Shown here piece by piece: positions 9,801 to 19,060 of a stretch of 22,247 nt of DNA (position 1 is the first letter of the stretch; each line of letters starts with the position of its first letter). Both the position numbers and the translations under genes were made by a program. Location of the stretch: the NCBI GenBank assembly GCA_002811645.1, contig PDIP01000099.1, positions 62,790 to 85,036 of the forward strand, written 5' to 3'. The notes below the pieces were generated by a model. The model was not told the origin of the DNA. It ran no database searches and was given only the letters and a program-made list of their open reading frames with translations. This stretch comes from Corallochytrium limacisporum. Lineage: Eukaryota > Opisthokonta.

Positions 9801-11514
9801 CATACTAGACATGGCTCAAGCTTACTCGGTCATGAACCTCTATGAGCACGCCAGCAAGCCAAAACTGTATAGCACCGCGATAGCAACTACTTTGAATAAT
9901 CCCGCTGGCATGGTTCGTTGCAGTACGCTTTCCAAACGCGTCGGTGGGCATCCCAGGTTACGTGAACAGAAACACAGGAGAAAGAACGTGGTACCACAGA
10001 GCCAAGGCGACAGAGTTCTTCTGGCAAACAGTGGTAGGAACCAAAAGTACCATTGATAAAGTTTTTAAAGATACCATAGCCTTAGTCCAATATGGCAACG
10101 GATCGGCTAAAGAAGGAAGGTTAGGTTAAAAGCAGAGAGCCTCTATCCTCGGACCCAGTTTGCGCAAGCCACATTCGCTGGCTTCAACGGCGCCCGTAAA
10201 CACGTGCAAAGGAGCAAGCAGTTGAAATGGGCGCTCCATCATATCCAAAGTGAGTGTTTCCCTTCCAAGAAGCACGAAAATCAGCAACCCTTTGCGGTCG
10301 AATGAAATGGCAAGAGGGGTGGGTCCCGGCGTCACAGTTCAACAGTCTCACACGAGAATGACAGCATTTAGAAATCAAAAAAGGATTTCTGAAACCCAGC
10401 CAAATACACTCCTTGTGGCGCTTACTGAAGTGCAGGCGTATTGGCATTGAGAAACTTCCGCCAAGTCTGTATCACATCATTTGCCAACCCATATTGGTGG
10501 AGGAAGTGGGCAGTACATGTTTAGCAACCTCATTTCACTCGTCGGATTTGAATACGCACAATGTTTCTGTTCATGCCCCGTACCGGTGACACGGACACTG
10601 CTCGAGCCGGTAAATCATACTTTCCTACTCAGATGGCGAGCGTGATATGGGATTGAATATGGATGAGATGCTGAATCGAACTAGGGGACAAACATGCTCG
10701 AGATTTGTTTGTTCTGCCTGTTATTCCGTCCGTGAACAGGACAGGACGGCCCCAATTCGATCAACACTAGCGTCTTCCATCTCCTTAATAGATGGATCGG
10801 AAATAAGTCTACTTACTAAGTTAACAGGACCATGCGCTGTCATTACTGACAATATCGTTTTGTAATATTTGGAATTCGGAACACTCATACTTTCAAGTTA
10901 GGTCGCTTGTCTTAGAGATTTGTCACGAGTGACCAGGTGGTACGCAGAAGTTCTACACGAGTAGTGTATGGGAGTGTAGCACAGAAACCTTCGAGAGAAA
11001 TCAGCCAGCGATATTCAACTTCAGCGAGGCAGGATTTCTTGGCCTTTACACTCTTTCCCCGTTGGGTGCATGTATGAGAATGTAAAGGCCTATAGGATGT
11101 TAGGGACTTCAATATTGTACTTCACACTGTGGCCTTGCGGGGATTGTATTGGCATCCAAATGCAAGGGCAGTTCTCATTTTCTCATCCTGGAGCTTTGCG
11201 TGAACGAGAGCATGGATATACCGGCAAGGGAAGGATGTGGCGAAACTTGTTCTTCTAGTCGCCAGGCATCCTCTACTGACTTTACATTACCCATGCTAAG
11301 AATATTTTAATATCCGGCCTAGACTGCGCAGTAGGACGAGAGCTGCTGTAGCTACCCGCCGTGTCATCTTTTCATGGCTGTGTCGCTTAAGGTTGGCTAG
11401 TCCGCGAACTCACGGGGTGCTTAAGGGGTTCACACGAATCGAATCGTTGAATGGACTTCTGGACACCACGCACCGTCCGTCTAGCACATATGCGTTGATG
11501 ACATCAAATATACA
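6860..11514. other. Long gene-poor stretch (4.6 kb)
   Basis: No convincing gene. The left end (to about 7330) should be the promoter region of the flavocytochrome gene and holds the nested inverted repeats at 6904-6988, the palindrome GGGCCCGGGGGCCC at 7197-7210, and G-runs at 7296-7323. Frames at 7126-7641 are low-complexity Ser/Pro/Phe-rich translations. Minus-strand frames at 9106-9612 weakly resemble a Myb/SANT-like domain (see findings). Plus-strand frames at 9781-10129 are two overlapping frames without a recognised domain. The right end is the promoter region of the siroheme methyltransferase. No tRNA, rRNA or intact transposon was seen. Confidence 0.5.
6904..6988. promoter_or_regulatory. 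Nested inverted repeats upstream of the flavocytochrome gene
   Basis: GTTGTGCTAT at 6904-6913 and ATAGCACAAC at 6979-6988 are exact reverse complements. Between them is the interrupted palindrome TGTGGAA-N7-TTCCACA (6919-6939). The block lies 68-152 nt upstream of the ATG at 6836, a usual place for binding sites of dimeric transcription factors. An octamer ATGCAAAT sits nearby at 6892-6899. No particular factor can be named from the sequence. Confidence 0.4.
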
Positions 11515-13107
11515 ATGGAATATCTCACAGCTGGAATCCGCCTTGAAGGCCGAGTTCTCGGAATCTATGGGGGTTCCAGGCTTGCGGTCAACAGAATACA
11601 GAGTGCAATCAGTGCCAACCCGAAACTCATCATTGTCTACACAAATGGAGACAGTTATAACAGATCTGTTCTGAACTTTTCAGACATGGAGAATATACAG
11701 GTAGTCACTTGTCCGTTTGTTTTCGGACTGCTGGACGACCATCTGGTAGATGTATTGCTGGTAGCTGACGGCAGTGCAGAACAGCAATCTGAGATCGCCA
11801 AGGCCTGTCGCAAAAGAAAAATACTGGTCAGTGCTCCTCTTGCTGCTGAGTTCTCAGATATTTTCTTACCTGCCTCCTACCGCAATAAGTACTTGGAAGT
11901 CTCCGTGGGTGTGCGTGGCCTTGGATGCGCCCTAGCTGGCCGAATACGCACAGACATGATCACCGCGGTTGGCGTAGATGATGTGTCAAACGCGATCCTG
12001 GGTTACGCCAACCTTCGTCAACACTTGCAACAGCTGTGTGCCCAAACATTTCACAAAATTGAGGCTGATTCATCGGAACTCCAGCAGTTGCGATCACAGT
12101 TTCTTATTCACATTGCGCACCAATGGAGCTATAAGGATCTGTCTTGCCTCATGGACTGGAATATGGTTGAGAAGATAGGCCATCTCTTCACGATCGGAAT
12201 CACGCCCGATTCCATGAAGTCTGCTCTTCTTTTGACAGACAACGAAGACGTAAGGGGCACAACTTCATCAACCATGAGTGATCTGTCATTCGATGATACT
12301 AACCTTGACGGCCATTTGCTTTCTTCTCCTGAATCAGACACAACTAGTCTGGATCGGGCGGAAGGCATGCTTTCACTCGTTGGGGCTGGTCCTGGTGACC
12401 CAAAATTGATATCTGTGGCTGCTAGAGAAGCACTTGATAAAGCCGATCTTGTCATTGCCGACAAATTGGTGCCAGAAGCTCTTCTGAATACCATAAGGTG
12501 TGAAATTCGTCATGCCCAAAAATATGCTGGTCGTGCAGATCAGGCGCAGGATGAACTACATGAGTGGATTCAAGGAGGCCTCGAGAAAGGACTCCGCGTC
12601 GTTCGCCTGAAGGGCGGAGACCCATTCGTGTTTGGTCGCGGTGGGGAAGAGTTCATTCACTTCACCACTCGCGGATTTCGCGTTGAGGTTATTCCTGGCA
12701 TCTCCAGTGCTTTAGCCGCCCCTCTAAGTGCCATGATTCCCGTCACCCATCGCGGTACCGCCGATCAGGTACTCATTGCCACTGCCCGCGACCGACATGG
12801 CAATACCCCAGATCTTCCAAGCTACATCCCTAAGCGCACTGTGGTCTTGCTTATGGGCGTTGCCAGCTTGCCAAATATCGTCAAAACTTTGCTTTCCAAA
12901 GGCTATCCCGCAAGTCTGCCCATTGGGGTCATCGAGAAGGCCACATGGGCCAATCAACGTACCATCATTGCCACCTTGGAAGACATCGTCCACATAATCC
13001 ACAGCCATGCCATCACTTCCCCCTCTACGATTGTCATTGGTCATGCCTGCATGGCATTGAGACAAGCAAGTAAGAACCCATGGACTGCGTACCACCACAT
13101 GGACTAA
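11515..13107 (+). CDS. MET1: Siroheme synthase, Met1/CysG-like uroporphyrinogen-III methyltransferase
   Basis: Predicted 530-residue cytosolic enzyme transferring two methyl groups from S-adenosylmethionine to uroporphyrinogen III, making precorrin-2 for siroheme, the cofactor of nitrite and sulfite reductases. The C-terminal SUMT domain (about 285-515) is complete: LVGAGPGDP (288-296), RLKGGDPFVFGRGGEE (364-379), VIPGISSALAAP (392-403), PVTHRG (409-414), SPSTIVIGH (502-510). Residues 1-230 are a CysG/Met8-like domain for precorrin-2 oxidation and iron insertion, but it looks degenerate: GGG becomes GGS (19-21), and the catalytic Asp in the CysG NVVDAP motif aligns with S106 (LVSAP). A Ser/Asp/Thr-rich linker (240-283) joins the domains. 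The start has A at -3 and G at +4; no introns. It is convergent with NRT2, 188 bp between stops. The symbol is by resemblance to fungal Met1 and is not confirmed for this organism. Confidence 0.93.
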   Translation: MEYLTAGIRLEGRVLGIYGGSRLAVNRIQSAISANPKLIIVYTNGDSYNRSVLNFSDMENIQVVTCPFVFGLLDDHLVDVLLVADGSAEQQSEIAKACRKRKILVSAPLAAEFSDIFLPASYRNKYLEVSVGVRGLGCALAGRIRTDMITAVGVDDVSNAILGYANLRQHLQQLCAQTFHKIEADSSELQQLRSQFLIHIAHQWSYKDLSCLMDWNMVEKIGHLFTIGITPDSMKSALLLTDNEDVRGTTSSTMSDLSFDDTNLDGHLLSSPESDTTSLDRAEGMLSLVGAGPGDPKLISVAAREALDKADLVIADKLVPEALLNTIRCEIRHAQKYAGRADQAQDELHEWIQGGLEKGLRVVRLKGGDPFVFGRGGEEFIHFTTRGFRVEVIPGISSALAAPLSAMIPVTHRGTADQVLIATARDRHGNTPDLPSYIPKRTVVLLMGVASLPNIVKTLLSKGYPASLPIGVIEKATWANQRTIIATLEDIVHIIHSHAITSPSTIVIGHACMALRQASKNPWTAYHHMD

Positions 13108-13142
13108 CAGAACACTGCCCACATTTCGAAATGCAGATTCCA

Positions 13143-13148
13143 AATAAA
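13143..13148 (+). terminator. Poly(A) signal of the siroheme gene
   Basis: AATAAA begins 36 nt after the stop codon of the siroheme methyltransferase. It is an exact canonical hexamer at a position that would give a short 3' UTR ending inside the 188 bp gap shared with the convergent NRT2 gene. Confidence 0.65.
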
Positions 13149-13295
13149 AGCACTAATAAGCAGGACAAATATTTTCTTCCGGTCAATGGTGTCCTAACAC
13201 CCTTAATAGCCAGTGGGTCAGCGAGATAAGAAATAGGGTATAGGTCAATGTTATTAACTGCTATTAACGGTCGGATTGAATATCAATTGGAGCAC

Positions 13296-14990
13296 TCAGG
13301 CAACGACATCGCGGTCAGCGGCCAGTACTGCAGCCTTGGTGGCGTCACGAGCCAGCGCACGGTCGCCAGAAGGAGAAGGGAGTTGATCATCCGTTACCAG
13401 AGAATCACGATATTGGTCACGTTGGCGGGCCTCAATCGTGGCTTGGTCAAAGTTCTTCCTGGTCCACGGGTCAAAGAAACCAGTGCCTTGAATCCTCATG
13501 AACGGAGTAAATAGAATAGCTGAGCCGAGAACGATGAAACCAACGTACTCATAACCCTGGCGCTGCTCGTCAACTCCGCGGAACAGTGTCGACCAACTTA
13601 GGGCACCGAGGTTACCTCCGGCACCAACCAGACCTGACACGGTGCCGATGGCAAATTCATCTACATAGGGGACCAGGGCAAATGTGGACCCTTCGGACGC
13701 CTGCACAAACACCGAGAAAATGACTAAGGTGCAGATGGAGGCAACGGGATCTGTCATTTGGGCAAAGACAATCAGCATAATACCCTCTCCGGCGATGGTC
13801 AGGAACTGGACCCACATTCGGCCAGAAAGATACCACTTCTTGAAAAAGCGGTCAGACAAGAAACCTCCAAGAGCACGGGCAAACAGATTCATTAGGCCAA
13901 AGAGCGAACCGATTAGAGCGGCCTGAGATTTTGTGAATGTTTCGCAGCCCTCACCTTCTTCATCGGGTACACAATTGTCCTTGTTGAAGTCTTCGTGGAA
14001 GTATGTGGCAAGCGTGTTGTTTACAGCAAGCTCGACACCGAAGCAGGTAGCGTAGTGGATGATGAGGAACCAGACAGTGGGCTTGATTAGGACACGACCC
14101 ATCTGGCGCAGGGACATGAAGCTTTTCTTTTCAGCAGAGTCCTTGATGTGGTCAACAGCACCAGTGGTGGAGTCAGGGGACGTATTTACAGACTCAACAT
14201 CAGCGGAAACGATTGAATCCTTGTATGCATCACGACCGTCATCCTTCTTGGCCAGGGAAGAAATGGAACTGCGTGCCTCGAGCATCTTCTTGACTTTCGC
14301 TGGGCGCATATACTTACCCTGTGGTATGTCATCGGAGAAAACCAGAACCATGATGGCCCAGGTGACCAACACGGTGGCAGGAACAATCATGGCGTAGCGC
14401 CAAGCCTTGTCCTCACCGAGACCAGCGGCCTCCATGACAAGCAAGATGCCAGGCATAATAAGATAAGTAGCTCCACCACCAAGGTTTCCCCAACCTCCAA
14501 CCATGGCATTGGCCTGCCCAACAACGTTGCTGCTGAACATCAGGGAGGTCCAAAACTGGCACGGCACAAAGGTACCCCCAAGGATACCAATGAAGAAACG
14601 GACCACAACCAAGTCAGTAGCGGAGTTGACAAGCCCTGACAGGAACACTGGGATGGCACCTGCAATCATAAGGCAGGCCATAACACGACGAGGTCCAAAT
14701 TTATCACACAAGGGACCAATCAAAACACGAACCACAATTGTAGCAGAGACAGCAGCAATGTTTGAGTCTTTGACCTCATCCTTACTGATACCAAGAGTGT
14801 CCTTGACGGTCGGCATCACGGGGGCAAAGGCAAACCAGGAGGTGAACGCAATGAAGAAGGCAGTCCATGAGTAGTGGAAAGCACGCATGTGAGGGCGATC
14901 AAAGCGAGTGACAACAATCTGGCGAGCACGTCCCACGTCATCCTGGGTGATGACGCGGTTTTCAGACTTGAATTCGTCAAAGATGAACAT
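13296..14990 (-). CDS. NRT2: High-affinity nitrate/nitrite transporter, NRT2 (NNP) family
   Basis: Predicted 564-residue, 12-TM MFS protein for proton-coupled nitrate (and often nitrite) uptake at the plasma membrane. Diagnostic features: R88 in the VVRVLIGPLCDKFGPRR segment (TM2) and R372 in ARALGGFLSDR (TM8), matching the two substrate-binding arginines of Aspergillus NrtA; nitrate signature 1 GGWGNLGGGATYLIMP (165-180); signature 2 GLVGAGGNLGALSW (453-466). A hydrophilic loop of about 80 residues (220-300), rich in Lys/Ser/Asp, lies between TM6 and TM7 as in fungal and oomycete-type NRT2. The Ser/Asp-containing C-terminal tail follows TM12. The start ATG has A at -3 and lies one base from the TAGCGCCACAG element at 14992-15002. 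The partner for this pathway visible here is the convergent siroheme methyltransferase. No NAR2-like partner or nitrite reductase is visible in the window. Confidence 0.95.
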   Translation of the reverse strand: MFIFDEFKSENRVITQDDVGRARQIVVTRFDRPHMRAFHYSWTAFFIAFTSWFAFAPVMPTVKDTLGISKDEVKDSNIAAVSATIVVRVLIGPLCDKFGPRRVMACLMIAGAIPVFLSGLVNSATDLVVVRFFIGILGGTFVPCQFWTSLMFSSNVVGQANAMVGGWGNLGGGATYLIMPGILLVMEAAGLGEDKAWRYAMIVPATVLVTWAIMVLVFSDDIPQGKYMRPAKVKKMLEARSSISSLAKKDDGRDAYKDSIVSADVESVNTSPDSTTGAVDHIKDSAEKKSFMSLRQMGRVLIKPTVWFLIIHYATCFGVELAVNNTLATYFHEDFNKDNCVPDEEGEGCETFTKSQAALIGSLFGLMNLFARALGGFLSDRFFKKWYLSGRMWVQFLTIAGEGIMLIVFAQMTDPVASICTLVIFSVFVQASEGSTFALVPYVDEFAIGTVSGLVGAGGNLGALSWSTLFRGVDEQRQGYEYVGFIVLGSAILFTPFMRIQGTGFFDPWTRKNFDQATIEARQRDQYRDSLVTDDQLPSPSGDRALARDATKAAVLAADRDVVA

Positions 14991-14991
14991 T

Positions 14992-15002
14992 CTGTGGCGC
15001 TA
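14992..15002 (-). promoter_or_regulatory. Shared pre-ATG element, NRT2 copy
   Basis: On the coding strand the 11-mer TAGCGCCACAG ends 1 nt before the NRT2 ATG. The identical 11-mer occurs 6 nt before the ATG of the 12-TM gene at 20252-20262. It could be an initiator/5' UTR motif or a translational control element. Only two copies are exact. Confidence 0.35.
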
Positions 15003-15041
15003 GAACTTGAGATCTAATATCTAACACAAGTTGCATGGGAT

Positions 15042-15230
15042 CTAGACTTTGACCACTATAGAACGGTATGACATGTGGTACATGACGCTGTGACCGCCAT
15101 CTAGCTGGGTGCTAAAGGGCAGCAGTTTAAGTACCCTTTGGGGACCATCGTTGACTGTCCAGGCCTTCACCAAAACGATATCGCCAAACTCTGGCACAAT
15201 CATCGTCATGGAAGGAAAGTTCTCTATCAT
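15042..15230 (-). other. Possible 62-codon upstream ORF before NRT2
   Basis: An ATG-started minus-strand frame encodes 62 residues (begins MIENFPSMTM) and stops 51 nt before the NRT2 ATG. If the NRT2 transcript begins above 15230 it would be an upstream ORF. No domain is recognised, and a frame of this length is common by chance. Confidence 0.2.
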
Positions 15231-15353
15231 ATCAGTGAGTAGTTATACATCTTGATCTACAAACGTTTGTTTTCTGGGGTGTTCACCGCCATCTTTCCAT
15301 GCATCTGAATGGTATCTTGGCTCTTTCCGTTTAGTTCATGGCCGACTGCATCT

Positions 15354-15383
15354 CCCTTGTCCCCTGTCCCTTTCCCCTCCCCC
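15354..15383 (-). promoter_or_regulatory. G-quadruplex tract upstream of NRT2
   Basis: The plus strand has five C-runs (3, 4, 3, 4 and 5) with spacers of 4, 3, 3 and 1 bases, so the NRT2 coding strand carries a canonical G-quadruplex motif. It continues into seven G's at 15384-15390, making a C5G7 palindrome. It lies 364-393 nt upstream of the NRT2 ATG. Confidence 0.55.
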
Positions 15384-17032
15384 GGGGGGGCGGATCTTGT
15401 CCCGCCCTTTTCTCTGGAGGCACCAACCCGCTTCACCCCAGCTTCCCTTTTCGTCACCCGGTTCAGTGCTCAATACTAACCGTTCACAAGGACCGACCAA
15501 ACCCGATAGACGGATAGAGCCAAAGCGACAGTGCAGTAATCGGGTCGGATCTAAGAAGGTTGACCGTGAATGTTTGTACACAGTCTCAGGGTACGGGAGC
15601 GTCCATTCGTAACACAAACATCACCTTTGATGGAGAGATAGAAGAAACCGTGTCCAAGAAGAAAAGCGAAAGGACGTTGGAAATTACGAGAAACCAAAAG
15701 GGGGAAACTTGGTCACAAATCCTTAGAAATGCCGAATGTGCCAACAGTCCACTTGTACATACAGTTCCCAGAGACTGTGCAGCGACAGTGTAGCAATTCT
15801 AACACATGTTTCCGGCTCACCTCTGTTCTTTCCCTCTCTCCAAACATTAAACTTCTGACAGTCTTGCACTCGCAATCATTGATCTGCCATCACTGTCGTT
15901 GTAACCAAAACAGCCTCTGGAGTTGCCCAGGAAAAGTGGGTCAAGAATTTACAATGTGAAAGAAAAAATTGGAAACAGACAAGCACACAAGAAACTGGGG
16001 AGGGCCGATCCACTAAATCTCCTACCGAGCCAAGGTGTCCCCGTTCGAGAGTCGAAGAACTTGAGATGTCTCCTCTTGTCGTGCTTTGAGACCTAGGGCA
16101 CATTAGTTCCACCTCCAGTGGACATCTTGTACCATCCTCACCTTGTACAACAAGGACGCGCTGTCTGGGATTCAGATCATGATACATGATGTGATCATGT
16201 CTCTTTCATGTGAATTCTCATCATGCTTGGCCTGAGGGTCTGTTTGCCTGGTCGTAGAACGGTTGAGTTCCTCACAGGAAAGACCGGATCGGAAGAGGTT
16301 CGAACTCAATCTATATTTAATCATCAGAAGTTTCACTTTGAATAAAAACATACCGACTGTAGGTTTTTCAACTGCAACCCCTCGGAGTACTTCCCGTTAT
16401 TAGTAGTCAAAATACTGAAAGCCTACCATTCTCAGCAGGCTACAGACTCTGCTGAAGAGAAAACAAAGTGCAATCGGCATTATACCAACGTACATGTAGC
16501 TTGCCTACGAACGGGAACCCTGGTTCTGTGGAGATCATTGAGGTGGCCCTCTGAAACTACCCTGAGGAGGCGGTACTTCGTCGGCAAAAATCTGAGAAGT
16601 CTGAAAATTCTGTTCCCGAGGGCGAGTTTGTCCTTTGTCCTTTAGCGTGCTGTACCCAGTAAGGATCAAAAGCCAGTGACGCGCTCTCCCTCTATAGTGG
16701 ATGCATGTCTTGCCCTTCCAAATCCAAGACCATCTATTTCCCGAGGGCATCTCTGTGTCTTCCGTGGAACAAATGAAAAAAATATCGAATCCCTCATAAT
16801 TTCCTGTTGTACAGGGTCGGGTGGAAGCAAACTGATCTGTAGTGCGAGGGTTATCGGATGGCAAGCCCTAAGCAAACACGAACTTTCAAAGGGCGGGGGA
16901 GGAGACATATATTTGGAAAACATTTAGGGCGATGGTCCAAACGGCGACAGTGGGGCTGTGCTACCTGGCCAGTACCTACGGTAAGCCGAAACCCTATAGC
17001 AAGGGTGGCGCGGGCGACTGCGTTATTACGAT

Positions 17033-17070
17033 GGGTAGGGAGGGGAAATGCTCGGATGGGGGAAAAGGGT
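17033..17070 (+). promoter_or_regulatory. G-run tract upstream of the CLC gene
   Basis: G-runs of 3, 3, 4, 5 and 3 on the coding strand, one spacer being 12 bases, lie 282-319 nt before the CLC ATG. Another G-rich patch is at 16891-16903. This repeats the coding-strand G-run arrangement seen upstream of NRT2. Confidence 0.4.
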
Positions 17071-17351
17071 GATAAGGCAAGCCAACTGCGCAATTAGTTA
17101 TACGCATACCGTCCGTTGTGCTTGAACTTCAGACTGTCAAATCAAATACACGAATCAGAGTATTAGATTACATATGTAGGCATCAAGCCACATGTTATTT
17201 TTGGTTTTGATATGCAAAGTTTGCGGTGGCAAAGTGGCAGGTATTTGGAACATGCACATCCCGACCAGCTGATCCCAATACATACATTCTCAAGGACCCG
17301 CTCTGGCCCTCACCTTACTGCTTACCCTCTTTTCCATAGTATTTCCCAACC

Positions 17352-18962
17352 ATGCCTCCCCATGTTGACCATATCGAAAGCGATAATGAAGAGATACCTC
17401 TTCTAATCCACTCGCCTGCGCGGTCGGCTCCGAAGAGGATCTTGAAAGTAAAGCCAATGTTATCCAAGATGTTCCATGCAATCTTGCGACAGGGAGTTCT
17501 TGGCAATGCATTGTTGGCTGCAGTCTTAGGTGCTGTATGTGGTTTCATTGCCGTTGTGTACCAAACGTGTATGGAAGGATCCATCCACATTTTCTGGACT
17601 CTCGGCTACGACTCCGTGTTTAGCTACCTAATTCCCGAGAGCTTGGGTTGGATCATGATTCTCATCATGCCCATCGTCATTAGTGTGTTTGTTGGCTTCT
17701 CCCTAGTCTTTCTTGGCTTTCCAGGCGATCTTCCTAATGTTGTCAAGAATGTGAACTCCGCAGGCTACGTCCCTCAGAGACAGATTCTTCCCATGCTTTC
17801 TGTCTCGCTCTTCAGTATTGCTGCTGGTGGTTCTTTAGGTCCTGAAGCCCCATTGGTTGTCATCTGCTCCAGTGTCGCATCATCTCCCCTGTTGTATTTA
17901 TGGGCTGAAGACAAGGATCCTGAGCCACGACTTCTGCGCCTGTACACCCTCGTAGGTGCAGCTGCGGGCCTGGCTGCTTTCTTTGGGGTGCCCCTCGGGG
18001 GTGCCCTCTTTGCCTTTGAGGTGTGTCATCGCATGGGACTCCAGAATTATGAGCCGTTGCCATACGCCATGGTTGCTGGTCTGTGCTGCCTGGTCGTCTT
18101 TCGTGCTTGTTTGGACCTTGGTTTTGGATCCATTTGGATTTTTGATAGCCTTGAACTTACACCCGTCAGCCCTCTGGATGTGGTCATCGGTGGAGCTGTC
18201 GGTGTCCTCGGGGTTTTGGCCTTCCACTGTTTCCGCATCTTTTCTCTAGGTACCCACCGCGCTTACATTGCCCTCGGTCTTGGAGTCTTTGAAGAGCACG
18301 GTCGCACCAGCTTTCAACATGTGTACTCAGCTGTTCTTGGAGCGGCCCTCATTGGGATCATTGGCGCCATGAACCCTTTTACTCTGTTCTGGGGCGAAAT
18401 CGAAATCGGAACAATTGTCGATTATGCTCCAGGAAAGGACGTCAAACCACTGCCACATGTGGCTCCCCACACTGTTGTGGCACCCTTCTTCAACAGCTAC
18501 GAGGATATGTCCGATTTCTACCTTGGAAACCCCTTTGGACTATGCGCCACAGGACTGCTAAAGCTCGCGGCAATTGCAGTGACAGTGCACAGCGGCTTCC
18601 GCGGTGGTTTCATCTTCCCTTTGTTCCTAAGTGGTATAACCATTGGTTTAGGGTTTCACAAGCTGCTGTTGACATGGATTATGCCAACAGCAATGCCTTC
18701 TGCCGCACTGTTTGGTCTTTGTGTGGCTGCTGCACTAAATGTAGCTGTGACTCGAACCCCACTAGCAACAAGCTTAATCCTTTCCGCGCTCACCCAAGCT
18801 GGTGGCCCATTGTTGGTGCCAATGATGGCAGCATCGTATGTCTCTCTGTTCATGACCATTCAGTATCCATTTATTCGGGTGCAAAAGGATCGCCAAGAGC
18901 ATATGGAAATTGACATTTTCCAAAAGGAAAGCTTTCCAAACGCAGTCGCCCATGCAGCATAA
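17352..18962 (+). CDS. Divergent CLC-family anion channel/transporter
   Basis: Predicted 536-residue polytopic membrane protein of the CLC superfamily (chloride, nitrate or other anions). It keeps the gating-glutamate motif GGSLGPEAP with E165, the FGVPLGGALFAFE helix segment (211-223) and the GFRGGFIFP motif (415-423). It departs from canonical CLCs: no GSGIP serine motif (that area reads NSAGYVP), the proton-glutamate position of CLC-ec1 (E203) aligns with V224, and the central tyrosine position aligns with leucine in GGPLLVP (485-490). This set resembles the bacterial YfeO-like branch and related protist proteins. There are no CBS domains. The N-terminus (1-40) is hydrophilic with an acidic dileucine signal EEIPLL (13-18), as used for vacuolar/lysosomal sorting. 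The start has A at -3. It is convergent with the 12-TM gene, 98 bp between ends. Near NRT2 a role in vacuolar nitrate storage is tempting, but the substrate cannot be read from sequence. Confidence 0.88.
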   Translation: MPPHVDHIESDNEEIPLLIHSPARSAPKRILKVKPMLSKMFHAILRQGVLGNALLAAVLGAVCGFIAVVYQTCMEGSIHIFWTLGYDSVFSYLIPESLGWIMILIMPIVISVFVGFSLVFLGFPGDLPNVVKNVNSAGYVPQRQILPMLSVSLFSIAAGGSLGPEAPLVVICSSVASSPLLYLWAEDKDPEPRLLRLYTLVGAAAGLAAFFGVPLGGALFAFEVCHRMGLQNYEPLPYAMVAGLCCLVVFRACLDLGFGSIWIFDSLELTPVSPLDVVIGGAVGVLGVLAFHCFRIFSLGTHRAYIALGLGVFEEHGRTSFQHVYSAVLGAALIGIIGAMNPFTLFWGEIEIGTIVDYAPGKDVKPLPHVAPHTVVAPFFNSYEDMSDFYLGNPFGLCATGLLKLAAIAVTVHSGFRGGFIFPLFLSGITIGLGFHKLLLTWIMPTAMPSAALFGLCVAAALNVAVTRTPLATSLILSALTQAGGPLLVPMMAASYVSLFMTIQYPFIRVQKDRQEHMEIDIFQKESFPNAVAHAA

Positions 18963-19060
18963 TGTAGTAGTCAAGAAGCAACATCAATAGACTTCATAAT
19001 CATACAGATAAGTTTTTAGTGCAAGTCACCATTCGCTTCTTCGGTCTAAATGTCCACTAT

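Larger units (their letters stand above)
15231..17351. other. Gene-poor stretch between NRT2 and the CLC gene
   Basis: About 2.1 kb holding the divergent promoter regions of NRT2 (left) and the CLC gene (right). No frame has a recognisable domain. Visible features are the G-quadruplex tracts at 15354-15383 (minus) and 17033-17070 (plus), an imperfect direct repeat AGCGACAGTG(C/T)AG(C/T)AAT at 15524-15540 and 15781-15797, and the palindrome CCTTGTACAACAAGG at 16141-16155. Just before the CLC ATG, a pyrimidine tract ending CATAG (to 17339) looks like a 3' splice site and could mark a 5' UTR intron. Confidence 0.5.

Noticed and set aside
21-10127. Dispersed repeat suggested by CAACGGATCGG at about 20-30 and 10094-10104
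   Set aside because: Eleven-base matches are expected many times in 22 kb, and similarity fades after a short GGAAGGTT stretch.
15170-15236. GATA-factor (AreA/NIT2-like) sites in the NRT2 promoter
   Set aside because: GATA/TATC cores at about 15178, 15225 and 15230 are no more frequent than expected by chance for a 4-base motif.
15876-16187. 103-residue minus-strand ORF
   Set aside because: No recognisable domain and chance-level length; lies in a gene-poor stretch.
16240-16312. tRNA gene suggested by a B-box-like GGTTCGAACTC
   Set aside because: The T stem does not pair properly (A-A mismatch and a wobble) and no matching acceptor stem or A box was found.
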